Origin: Chara braunii
Lineage: Eukaryota; Streptophyta; Charophyceae; Charales; Characeae
Length of the DNA: 23,421 nt
Assembly (NCBI GenBank): GCA_003427395.1
Contig: BFEA01000147.1
Location: 333,347 to 356,767, forward strand
Direction: 5' to 3'
The translations under genes were made by a program, and so were the position numbers. Under the pieces are notes generated by a model. It saw only the letters and a list, made by a program, of their open reading frames with translations, was not told the DNA's origin and searched no databases. Below are positions 8,500-16,464 of the stretch, piece by piece (the first letter of the stretch is position 1; each line of letters begins with the position of its first letter).

Positions 8500-8539
8500 A
8501 ATGGTTTCAGGTCGCTGCGACGACTTCAGATTGATCTTG

Positions 8540-8980
8540 GATGCCTGGATGCAAGGACCTGAAACGGGTTTCAAAAGCCTCAGACACTTTAGGTCATTGC
8601 TGTGGTTTCGGATGGAGGTACTTGAAAACGGTTTCAGAAGTTTCAAGCACTTCAGGTTGTCCCTGCAGTTTCAAATGGGTGTTGGTTGTTTGGGTGGGGG
8701 GATTTGAAAGCCGTTGCAGAAAGCTTTAACCACTTCAGGCCATTTCCCCACCTAATCCTGTTGAAATGACCTGAAGTGGCTGAATCTTCTGAAAGTGGTT
8801 TCAATTGCCCCCATCCAAGCATTAGAGACGGGTGCAACGGAAACCGCTTTCAGAAGTCTCAGCCACTTCAGGTCATTTCAGCTGTTTCAGATTGATGATT
8901 GATGCTTGGGTGGGGGCAGTTGAAACCAGTTTCAGAAGGTTCAACCACTTCCAGGTCATTTCATCTGTTTCAGATAAGAT
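8540..8980 (+). repeat. Degenerate tandem array of ~70-75-bp units with one inverted unit
   Basis: The core GTTTCAGAAG....CCACTTCAGGTCATTTCA recurs at about 8540, 8614, 8683, 8825 and 8904 on the plus strand. The unit at 8759-8822 is on the opposite strand (GAAATGACCTGAAGTGGCTG...). Units 3 and 4, and 4 and 5, can therefore fold back on each other. Confidence 0.85.
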
Positions 8981-9284
8981 GTTTGATGCTTAGATGGCAA
9001 TCTAAAAAATCCAAAACAGGTGAAAGGTTCATGGTTGCCAAGCAGACGTCCAGATCCCAATCCAGACAGTTTGTGTCTAGATGTCAGAGTCCGGTGTCCA
9101 GTCCAGTAGATGTGGATGAGCCCAATTCCGAGAAAAGTGAATTTTTTTTTGGGGATGCGTAGGCCATTTCCGAGGGCTTAGGTGCCCCCGCAAAACTGTT
9201 GGCAACATTTGTTTTGCGTCAGGGGCCTAACTGGACAGGCCCTGAAGGGCCAGAATGTAGAGAGGAGCATTGGGGAGGTCTGTG

Positions 9285-9395
9285 ACTGCAGGTGTTGCAC
9301 TTGTTGCAGCTGCCATAGCAGGTGCAGTTGTTGTCGCCGCTATTGTTGCTGCAGCAGTTTCTGCAGCTGCAATGCAACTGCACTTGAAGCCGTGT
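9285..9395 (+). repeat. Cryptically simple TTGC/CAGC-rich tract
   Basis: Interspersed TTG, GCA and GCC triplets. All frames give biased Ala/Val, Cys/Ser or Leu/Gln strings, so the long ORFs here are a composition effect, not genes. Confidence 0.75.
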
Positions 9396-9761
9396 GTGTG
9401 TGTGCTTACTTTTCTTTTTTTCCTAGCATTTGGACTTTCGGACATGCCTGCACCCAACCGGACCATCCAGGTCCGCATGTCTGGATGTCCGGATACATGT
9501 CTGGTTAACTGGAAGTCCGGTTTCATCTACACACAAGTCTGCTACCTGTGTCTAGACGTCTGTATGTCCGTGTCTGGGGCAACCGTAGAAAAATTCTTAA
9601 GAAAAAAGAAAGCTTACTGAAAAAATTGAAACCCAGGTTTCAAAGGACCCTCATCTCTGACAATCCCACATTCAAAATCACTTGAAAAGAAAAACACTCC
9701 TCACATTTGAAATGCACTTCATTCGTTTCAGATCTGAAAATTTGAGGACCTGTTGACCATT

Positions 9762-10460
9762 AGTGTTGGGTCATGGAAAGAGAATGGACAATTAAATCTG
9801 GTTGAGGTAAGCGGACTAGGAGAACGAACCTTGCCCCTCTAACCACGCGTCAAGCACTTAATCCGAAACCATATTGGGCCTCTATTCTCACAACTTGGAG
9901 GAATATGTTTCCTCAAAGAACACTGCCACCCAGGACAAAGGACGATGTCCAACGTCAGCCAATCTTCTGCAACCCATGGCTGATTAACGAGGAAGGCAAC
10001 CCATAGGCAGAAGTTGGTTAGTGGTTGTCTTGGGTGAAGAGAGGAGTCCTGAAAATAAATCACCAATGGAACGACAGAAAGAAACCGTGGAAGACCTCAC
10101 ACAACCTGAGAAGATCCCTCGATGGCTGCCACTTGCAAGGCAATACTTAATTCTCTTTCACAGAGAGCGTCACCCTCTCATGGTCTGCCTTCTCAAGGAA
10201 GGCTTTACCTGGAAGCCTCATGACTGGGGTTTGCCTATCACCAGCCAGTCAGCGGAACGAGCCTTTCACTTTATTAAAAGAGCAGGAAAAAAGGGCTTCA
10301 TTTCATATTACTCATACTCAATACGTCTAGGTAAGTCAGGACTGGGAAATCCTTAGGATGGACATGGAGACATGCTTCCTGGATGTTTTTACCCTGTGAA
10401 ATATTAAGGGTCATCAAGTCTGAGACTTGGCTGATATGACAATCAGAGAACTTGGCTGAC
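9762..10460 (+). pseudogene. LINE-A ORF2 fragment (WVMEREW to FLLRK-like region)
   Basis: WVMEREW, then PYWASILTTWRNMFPQ, KDDVQRQPIFCNPWLINEEGNP and WLSWVKRGV follow the order of LINE-C (WVMNKEW, PYWPALLRSWRKIMP, KDEVLRQPLFGNEWLTNEADNP, WLSWVKNGI). Next come PEKIPRWLPLARQ and WKPHDWGLPITSQSAERAFHFIKR (10110-10290; LINE-C WRPGEWGLMIQDITPSRAFQFSHR), then a decayed FLDVFTL*NIKG (LINE-C SLDTFLLRKVRV). There are several stops and frame shifts. It is interrupted at 10460 by the tRNA-headed retroposon. Confidence 0.85.
10445..10460 (+). repeat. Target-site duplication, left copy (16 bp)
   Basis: AGAGAACTTGGCTGAC is identical to 11695-11710 and flanks the tRNA-headed retroposon. Confidence 0.95.
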
Positions 10461-10472
10461 TGTACAGCCGAG

Positions 10473-10539
10473 TAGCTCAAGTGGGTAGAGCACCGGTTGG
10501 AAATGTGCATTGTGGTGTGAGGTTGCGGGTTCAAAACTC
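10473..10539 (+). promoter_or_regulatory. RNA polymerase III type 2 internal promoter (A box and B box)
   Basis: The A box TAGCTCAAGTGGG is at 10473-10485 with the D-arm pairing GCTC/GAGC around it. The B box GGTTCAAAACTC is at 10528-10539. The 42-nt gap suits a pol III internal promoter. The acceptor, anticodon and T stems are too decayed for a working tRNA. Confidence 0.75.
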
Positions 10540-10770
10540 AATTGCAGCCTCGCACACTTCCGCCGGTGGGTGTTGACGAAAATGCGGCTGTACACACTGT
10601 CCTCTGGGCGCTTCACGGTTATGAATGCGGACCCTGCCTGCATCGGTCAGGGGACTTAGTCCAGGTTGTTGTATGCCGGGTCTTGACTATGTGTGGGTTG
10701 CTTGACGTGGTCATTGATTGTTCTGATATTCTTCCCTGCTCTGGCATATCATACATTGGCATCGATTCAC

Positions 10771-10830
10771 AGCTTAGAACATTGGTAGGGCACTGCTGTT
10801 ACATAACAAGGGGCATGAGTTTGAGTCTGG
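10771..10830 (+). repeat. Second degenerate tRNA-like block
   Basis: TAGAACATTGGTAGGGCA (A-box/D-arm-like) at 10775-10792, a GTTACATAAC anticodon-arm-like stretch, and AGTTTGAGTCT (B-box-like) at 10818-10828 occur in tRNA order and spacing. Confidence 0.5.
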
Positions 10831-10930
10831 CTAGAGACTTGTGGGGGGGTTCTTGCACAGATATGCCCGCCATTCACATGACAGTACAACTCTATGTGTA
10901 CGTAACTCGTCTGGGGCTTGGTGGGGGTCC

Positions 10931-11483
10931 ACACTACAACTTGGGCTGGCAGGGGTTTTGAAGGCTTTGCCTGTGTCCAGCCTCAGTATCTGGAACCATG
11001 GCATATACACATACACGACTGGGGCGGGCAGGGGTTCTCAAGGCTTCACGCTTGTCCTTGCCTGGGCTTGGTATCTAGCACCATGGACACATAGATAGTA
11101 CACAGATAGCACACACTGGCTGGGGCTTTCAAGGCTTCGAGCTCGGCCTTGTCCAGCCTCGGTATCTGACATCTGTAGAAAAAGGGGAAAAAAATCATGC
11201 CAGAGTAGGACACATAGATAGCACACAGATAGCACACACTCGACTGGGGCTGGCTGGGGCTTTCAAGGCTTCGCATTTGGCTTGTCCAGCCTCGGTATCT
11301 GACATCTGTACAAGAAACGGAGAACAAAAATATGCCAAAATGGGGGTTGGTAGGTGAAATACACATAATGCTTGAGCCTGACACCCGATGTACCCAACCA
11401 ATGTGGCTTGCTCGACTGTGTCTCAACTGGGGCTGAGTGGGGCTTTCAAGGCTTTGCGCTTGGCCCTGCCTGGTTGCCTAGAA
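10931..11483 (+). repeat. Five degenerate copies of a ~65-bp unit within the retroposon
   Basis: The unit reads about GGCTGGGGCTTTCAAGGCTT then CTTGTCCAGCCTCGGTATCTG. Copies lie at about 10931-10993, 11011-11083, 11110-11177, 11231-11309 and 11424-11483. A CACATAGATAG.ACACAGATAG spacer precedes copies 3 and 4 (11089, 11211), giving a local 122-bp period. Confidence 0.88.
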
Positions 11484-11694
11484 CTACTGTCTGGTTCAAG
11501 TCGCCCTCTGAAACAGCATGGTGATAGTCCTGAGTACTCAATACTAAGGTGGGATAGTAGGGACAGGGGTGCGCTAGGAGAATTGCCGAGAGGATGCATA
11601 GGGAGGTGGTCTCGTGGAGCATAAGGGAGTGTCAGGACAGCCAATTGCTGTGGCAGTAACCCTGGGCTGAAAAAAAAAAAGAAAAAAAAAAAGG

Positions 11695-11830
11695 AGAGAA
11701 CTTGGCTGACCTGTTGTACTGAATACCTTAACTTCCCTAAGCAGGGGCGTTGTGTTCAAGACAAGTCAAATTAATCTGCCAAATAGTGGTTATTCAGTCG
11801 AATTTGGGTATATATTGCATACCTTGATAA
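11695..11830 (+). pseudogene. LINE-A ORF2 fragment (FK..YSVEFGY region)
   Basis: After the right target duplication the reading FKTSQINLPNSGYSVEFGYILHT aligns with the LINE-C segment FKSKIPIQDYTVKLGYRLSLKT (minus strand near 22600). LINE-A is then interrupted again. Confidence 0.65.
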
Positions 11831-11942
11831 CCTAGCCCAACCTCCGACCGTTTTGCAGCCTACCAGTAGGGCGGACCGGTCAGCGGTCTGCTGACCAGTC
11901 AGTAAACAGCCATCCACTGATTTCTTTTTCATTCTGACTATG

Positions 11943-11972
11943 GGGCTGTACTGCGCTTGCTGAGTACAGCCC
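11943..11972. other. Perfect 10-bp stem hairpin
   Basis: GGGCTGTACT (11943-11952) and AGTACAGCCC (11963-11972) flank a 10-nt loop. Confidence 0.85.
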
Positions 11973-11992
11973 AAATCCGCTGAGAAACTTTT

Positions 11993-12176
11993 GGGGATCT
12001 GGGGAGGTACGGGGGGGTTATTGGGGGGGTGTAGGGGGCCCCTAGGGGGCGTCTAGGGGGGGTAATGGGAGGTATAAGGGGGGTAGTCGGAGGTATAGGG
12101 GTGGTATAGGGGGTATTGGGGGGGGTATGAGGGTGTTGGGGGGCGGTTTGGGGGTGTTGGGGGGGGTATGGGGGGT
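11993..12176 (+). repeat. G-rich tract with many runs of four or more Gs
   Basis: About 180 bp with strong G-over-C skew and more than a dozen G4-G9 runs spaced by T/A-containing linkers (for example GGGGGGGTTATTGGGGGGG). It has strong G-quadruplex potential on the plus strand. A T/C-rich stretch follows at 12184-12212. Confidence 0.9.
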
Positions 12177-12282
12177 TATGAACTCCCTTTTTTTCTTTTT
12201 TTTTTCTTTTTCCGGGTGCCGCCGACCACTGACCGGAAGGTGCCGACTAGTCGACCAGTTGGCTGGTCAGCAGCCGACCAAT

Positions 12283-12578
12283 CACGGGGCACGGACCCAA
12301 TTCCAATCATACAAGAGAGATGGTCAACATTCTTATTGGATCCCAGCATTTCAGTTGATATCCCATCGAAGGACTACTTTGAAATTAAGCTGATAAAGGT
12401 CCGCAGCATGCCGTGGTTAATAGTGTACGCAGCCCTCCCAGTGAATCGATGGCTTCATGAACATTGGGAAAACTCACACCCCAATAGCTGGCCTTTATGC
12501 AAAATGTGCTCAAACAACATGGAAGAAAACATATTAACCCATTGTCTGCTAAAATTCCCAGCTAACCACCTTCTTAGC
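12283..12578 (+). pseudogene. LINE-A ORF2 C-terminal fragment with zinc motif
   Basis: GTDPIPIIQERW, then KVRSMPWLIVYAALPVNRWLH and a zf-RVT-like C-x2-C...HC (WPLCKMCSNNMEENILTHCLL) match LINE-C RNPDPIIKNRW and KIRSLQWLIVYAALPVNRWLH. The frame is open from about 12285 to 12587. This is the best-kept stretch of the element's zinc motif in the window. Confidence 0.88.
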
Positions 12579-12681
12579 CAAGAGTAACAAAGCTGTGTTT
12601 CTCCCTATTCACTATGCCACCNNNNNNNNNNNNNNNNNNNNCCCCCCCCCCCCCCCAATCCCCGCTAACCACCTTCTTAGC
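12561..12681 (+). repeat. 18-bp direct repeats flanking an assembly gap
   Basis: GCTAACCACCTTCTTAGC occurs at 12561-12578 and 12664-12681. Between them are 43 bp, a 20-N gap (12622-12641) and 15 Cs (12642-12656). It may be the same locus on both sides of a mis-joined gap, or the target duplication of an unresolved insertion. Confidence 0.85.
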
Positions 12682-13400
12682 TCCAACTTGCCCCCACACC
12701 TGAAGGTGGTGTCTCCCAATCCCGGCACGGTCATGGTTTCTGATCCTAAGGAAGGTGTCCCTCCACCTTCCTAGTCCGGCACGGTCATGGTTTCCAATCA
12801 TAAGGAAGGTACCTCTATGGACAATATGGAAGCCGGCGTGTTCTCTGACAATCGAGAGAAATGAAACAGATGACGAGCAGACCTGGGCTTCCCTCATCCA
12901 AATGGTAGAGATAGAGAGAAGAAAATGGCAGCAAACGAAGTGTGCAGGCCTCCTCGGACCTGCAAAGCTGAACTTCAGAAAAAAAGGATTTTTATCAGGG
13001 GTTGGCTCTTGGATGGGAAAGTTGCTGCAGTTAATGACAACAGATTGTGTTGGAATAATTGACAACAGATTGTGTTGGAATAATTGGGACCCGACACTAG
13101 ATACATGCTGACTTCCTGCAGCGGATACCAGCAGGGACAGCAGAGTCCCTAGAGCCTTGGTTTCAGCCAAGCCTGAGAGGTTTCTATGGGTTTTCAGCAA
13201 GCTGGCCGTCCGTCCTCCTTTTGCCAGGAGTAATCGATCCTGTTCAGGCCCTTCAGGGGTCCTTTGGTCAAAGTGAAGGAAGTGTAATGTGTGTGCAGTA
13301 CCTGTATCTCATTCTTGACGTGCTGGGGGAAAAGGAACCGGTTTGTTGCTAGCCAGAACAGAAAGGAGCCAAGGCCATAAAAACCTTTTTTTTCCCGAAT
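12682..13400 (+). pseudogene. LINE-A ORF2 C-terminus and 3' tail
   Basis: About 12800-13111 reads IRKVPLWTIWK, ERRKWQQTK, FLSGVGSWMGKLLQ and NRLCWNNW, matching LINE-C IRKVTLWVIWKERC, CRWRKIKQAW, LGFYNSWLLKGKVAEL and RVCWKEWHNS. A 54-bp imperfect tandem repeat (12722, 12776; CCGGCACGGTCATGGTTT) precedes it. A 25-bp exact tandem duplication (13036-13060, 13061-13085) shifts the frame near the end. The 3' UTR runs to about 13392 and carries the shared tail block GGAACCGG...GGAGCCAAGGCCATAA (13335-13380). Confidence 0.78.
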
Positions 13401-13730
13401 TATTCGATTCGAACTATGATATGTTTTCTTTTTTTTTGCCTTGTTTCTTGAGTATAATTTCATTTCGATACCGAAGACCTTCCCTTTATAAACTTCAGGA
13501 GGCTTACAGTGTTCGATTGTGGCAGCAAATTGTGTGACCTTTTGTCGGTCGATCCAGTATCAGAAATTGGGGTAGGTTATAAGTAAAACACACGAACAGA
13601 GGGAGGAGCTTGAAGTTTCGTAGCATGACTACATTCTAATTTCAAGATAAGCATGGAGCTCTGTGGATTAGTACTAACTTTATATCCAACACCTCCGATT
13701 TCTGAAAACCATAAATATTTTTGGTGTCCA
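13401..13730. other. Non-coding stretch without a recognised feature
   Basis: AT-rich sequence between LINE-A and the next LINE tail. The short ORFs show no domain pattern. Nothing identifiable is seen. Confidence 0.6.
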
Positions 13731-13792
13731 TGTTGCTCCCCAGAATAGAACGGAGCCAAGGCCATAACAACCTTTTTTTTATATCGATATGA
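13731..13792 (+). mobile_element. Isolated LINE 3'-tail fragment
   Basis: GTTGCTCCCCAGAATAGAAC then GGAGCCAAGGCCATAACAACC and a T run match the LINE-A tail at 13346-13392. The GCTCC/GGAGC hairpin is intact (13735-13756). Confidence 0.7.
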
Positions 13793-14295
13793 AAAAAGTT
13801 ATAGAAAAAGGAGAAACATGATCATTTAGTGCCTGTGTGCTTTGCCTAAAGTAGATGAAAAACAAAAAAAGAGAAAAGATCAGCTTGTGTCTCGTCCTGT
13901 TGAGCACTATGCTGTGGGGGCGTGGAACACTGATTGTGTCGGTGATGTTGGTTCTGTTGGTTCTGTTGGTTTCGAAGGAAAAACTTTTCGGCTTTTTCGA
14001 AGACTGCTCTCTCGATCCCTGTTTCATTAAAAAGGAATGGAAGTTAAGGATATAACCTCACATCGTGGTTGCATTCGTGGACCTTGGTCCTTATGGTTCT
14101 GGCTCCATTTCCATTCTGGGGAGCATCAGTCCGGTTCCTTTCCACCGGCAAGTAAAACAAAAAATTGGAATACATGGTGAACACCCTCACGCTTCCTTCC
14201 GTCTGGCCGAAGGAACCCTGACCACCATTGATTGCTCCTGATTAGGAGGATTGACTGTCAGCTTTCCCTACCCTGGTTTTCCTTTCAGAACCTTT

Positions 14296-15078
14296 CTAGG
14301 TCTGTCGAATGTGTCGCGTACAGCAAGAAAACTGGGAGATTTGTCCATGTACTTGAGATTGTAGTCCCAATTTGTTCTTCATGGAGATATGTGCCTTGTC
14401 AGTGTTGGAGCAAACCATTTCTTCCAGGTCAGTTTGTTGTTTGTCACTGTTGCGATCTTTCCCTGAAGTAGCCAGTCTCTCTGGAAGACCCGTCTTCTGA
14501 GTGCGAGCCTTTCTGGTCTGCCTTTCGTAGCTGTCGTCACCCCCCCCCAATCTGCATCGAATCTCTGTTTCCACAATCCTCAGCAGTAGGATCGACATTT
14601 CTTCCCTTGCCACTTCTGATCCTTTGATTGTCTTGGCGCATCTCCTTTTCCAGATGACCCACAGGGCCAGTTTTCTGAGTAGGTGGAAACAAACCTCCTT
14701 GCCACCTTTGGGACTGTTGGGATTGTTAGAAAGGAGTAGGAGTGGTGTCAGGGGGCGCTGATGAGAAGAGGAGGGACCACAGGTCTCGAACTTTGTTCCA
14801 TATCCAGGCTGCTTCAGTGCAGTATAGGAGGCAGTGGGGAATGTCTTCTGGCGTGTTGTCATTGCACATAACGCATAGTTTTCGGCTGTCGAGGTCTGTG
14901 TGTTTTCTCCTCTTGTGGAGTCACTGGTTGACCGGAAGGGCCACTGCATGCCCCGGATTCTAACTGGTCTGATGGGCAAGTATTTTGCCAAAGGGATGGA
15001 GAAGGGGTCCGTTGGCTCTAGGTTCAGGGTCTCTCTCCATCTTCCTTTTAGTTTGGGGTTTGGGTCTGTGGTCTGCAA
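14296..15078 (-). pseudogene. LINE-B ORF2 C-terminal domain
   Basis: A 260-codon frame starting QTTDPNPKLKGRW matches LINE-C TRNPDPIIKNRWQNL. GMQWPF, a frame-shifted zinc region (ENYALCAM) and LRKLALWVIWKRRCAKTIKGSEV (LINE-C IRKVTLWVIWKERCSRTIEGRSN) follow. The middle of the frame, around the zinc motif, is shifted and does not read through as the family does. Confidence 0.82.
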
Positions 15079-15789
15079 TTATAGGTCGTACCCAAATTTT
15101 ACGTCGTACTTGAATATTGTTCTCGTTTTCCCGGACTTACCCTGCTTTCAGATCCACTCCTTTGGGTCGAATTCAAGCTCGGCATTGAGGTTGGAAGATT
15201 TTTCGAGGTTTGGCCTTTGAGACCCTCACTTTTCTCAGTAGGAAAGATTCGACCATCTCGCATCGGGGCTTCTTGTTGAGGATTACCATTTCCTGGAGGT
15301 TGTGGTTATCGATAGGGTAAGAGAAGAATTTGGGGAGGAAGCTGGATGCTATGCTGAATTTGAGCTAGATTATCTGCAAGGGAGTGGCAGCCCTTTAATA
15401 TGGGTCGGAGTTCCTGTTCTATTGGCCAGTCTCCCCGTTCTTCTGCCCATAGGTGTTTTACCTGCCACACTCCTTTCTCCACCCAGGATAGCCATCTCCA
15501 ATCCTTCGTGCGTAGTGATCAGGGTGTGTCATCCGGGTCTTTGGTCCAGGGGTTGCAGAATAGGGGTTGCCTCAAAGCCACTTGTTTTCTGGTGATCCCT
15601 GTTTGCTTGGGATCATTCGTCGCCAGGTTTTCAAGGTGGGAGTCTGTATGGGTTGGGCGTTTGGGGGGGCTGGTTGCCTGACTGAGAAGGGGCTCTTCTG
15701 CGGGGTCTGCCTGTTTTGATTGTCCACTTTTTTGCCATTCTCCATAAATGGCCTCTCATGTTAGAGGGGAGCTGATCGGTTCTAGGTTT
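15079..15789 (-). pseudogene. LINE-B ORF2 middle part, frame-broken
   Basis: Across several frames the minus strand gives VWQVKHLWAEERGDW..EQELRPILKGCHS (about 15465-15365; LINE-C IWKV-HLWKEDRKEW..EQEVSARLKGCHR), ESFLLRKVRV (about 15255-15225) and IFKYDVKFGYDL (about 15120-15085), all in the LINE-C order. Indels and stops are frequent. Confidence 0.8.
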
Positions 15790-16464
15790 CTAATGTTGTC
15801 CAGGGCCATCTTGGTCCATGGTAGGTAGCCTGGTCAGGATCACGATAATCCATTTCGTCTGCGGTGCTATTGACTCGTGTTTTGGGTATATTAGGCCAAG
15901 GCCACCATCCTGTGGTTTGCTGGTGATGTGACTCCAGGCTACCCTGTTGATGGATGTGGTTCTGTTGGGGTCTCCAGTCCAGAGGTAGCATGTTGCTCTA
16001 GCCTTCAGAGTCTTGTGGTCGTCGTCGGGGGTGGACCAGATGGATGCCATGTACCATATAGTGGAAAAGATTGCCGAGTTTATGATTAGTGCTCTTCCGA
16101 TCAGCGATGCCTGTGCGTTTTTGCAGGGGGCCAGACGAGTTATTGCTCTAGCGATTAGATTCTGGCCCATTCCTGGCCGTACACCTCCCTGTTCACCATG
16201 ATGCCTAAATATCGGAGTGCCGCCGGTGGACCAAGAAACGGGTGTGGCTGTGTCGTCAGGTTGGGGAGGGGTGTCTTCTGCTAGCCACCATCCTTCGGTT
16301 TTGCCCCAGTTGACCTTCATTTCCGATGCTAGTAGTAAGGCCTCCATTGCTCTTATGAGGGCTTGGAAGGAGCAGTTGTTTGCACGAATGAGGACTGTGA
16401 GGTCGTCAGCAAACATTAGTGCAGTGGGTAGGGCGGAGTCATGAAGTGGGATATTTGACTTCAT
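15790..16464 (-). pseudogene. LINE-B ORF2 fragment: RT motif C to the GGLGLI region
   Basis: The open frame of 224 codons contains LPTALMFADDLTVLIRA (motif C, FADD intact), ASEMKVNWGKTEGWWLAED, AQASLIGRALIINSAIFSTIWYMASIW, CYLWTGDPNRT and GGLGLIYPKHES. The catalytic YADD-type box is preserved but motifs A and B are absent upstream, so it cannot be active. Confidence 0.9.

Larger units (their letters stand above)
8500..9761. mobile_element. 1.26-kb TIR-type non-autonomous element inside LINE-A
   Basis: LINE-A coding stops near 8490 (SGAL, matching MSGLF of LINE-C) and resumes at about 9766 (WVMEREW, matching WVMNKEW). The intervening DNA has no recognisable protein. Its ends are imperfect inverted repeats: AATGGTTTCAGGTC (8500-8513) against the complement of 9747-9761, AATGGTCAACAGGTC. 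A tandem array with one inverted unit lies near the left end (8540-8980). Similar TTTCAGATCTGAAA sequence lies near the right end. No target duplication was found, so the exact edges are provisional. Confidence 0.5.
10461..11694 (+). mobile_element. 1.23-kb SINE-like retroposon: tRNA-derived head, poly(A) tail, perfect 16-bp TSD
   Basis: It is bounded by a perfect 16-bp direct repeat (10445-10460, 11695-11710). It starts with a tRNA-like region bearing A and B boxes and ends in A11-G-A11 (11670-11692). LINE-A coding lies on both sides, before the left repeat and resuming about 15 bp after the right one. The head is closed by a perfect 10-bp inverted repeat (TGTACAGCCG 10461-10470, CGGCTGTACA 10585-10594). 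A second tRNA-like block sits at 10771-10830 and a tandem array at 10931-11483. There is no credible protein. The structure is that of a SINE, but its length is about twice or more that of usual SINEs. A composite of two SINEs or one grown by internal duplication would explain it. Confidence 0.8.
11850..12282. mobile_element. ~430-bp TIR-type element with a G-rich core
   Basis: LINE-A coding breaks near 11830 and resumes at about 12283-12290 (GTDPIPIIQERW). Near the two ends is an imperfect inverted repeat of about 22 bp with the shared core GCTGACCAG (11882-11903 against the complement of 12258-12280), inside wider GGTC/GACC-rich ends. The core has a hairpin, a long G-rich tract and a polypyrimidine stretch. 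No protein and no clear target duplication; edges are approximate. Confidence 0.5.
6190..13400 (+). mobile_element. LINE-A: one degenerate L1-like LINE split by nested insertions
   Basis: Segments homologous to successive parts of LINE-C ORF2 (19376-23146) occur here in the right order and orientation: RT motif A (6250-6400), motifs B/C (6640-6925), post-RT GWW region (7839-8024), NAQASL to ALQIK (8142-8499), WVMEREW to the FLLRKVRV region (9762-10460), FK..YSVEFGY (11725-11817), PIIQERW to the HC zinc motif (12283-12578), IRKVPLWTIWK to the C-terminus (about 12800-13111), and a 3' tail (13200-13392). The gaps coincide with inserted elements, three of which have matching target-site duplications. 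It is heavily mutated and has no intact ORF. The EN and N-terminal RT parts are absent, so it is 5'-truncated or continues outside the window. Confidence 0.8.

Noticed and set aside
8540-8980. CRISPR-like array
   Set aside because: The units are degenerate, spacers are not uniform, one unit is inverted, and the genome context is eukaryotic.
9182-9620. Overlapping ORFs encoding Cys-rich or Ala/Val-rich peptides
   Set aside because: They coincide with a TTG/GCA triplet-rich tract. All frames are biased and there is no domain pattern or gene context, so they are compositional.
10463-10550. A functional tRNA gene
   Set aside because: The A and B boxes and D-arm pairing are present, but the acceptor, anticodon and T stems do not pair properly. 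It lies at the start of a TSD-bounded retroposon, so it is a tRNA-derived head.
11943-11983. Helitron 3' end (hairpin followed by CTGA)
   Set aside because: The hairpin is convincing, but the CTRR-like tetramer is followed by G instead of T and no Helitron 5' TC end or Rep/helicase sequence is seen.
13842-14055. Small ORFs around GTTGGTTCT repeats
   Set aside because: They are driven by a short tandem repeat between a LINE tail fragment and the LINE-B 3' end, with no coding evidence.
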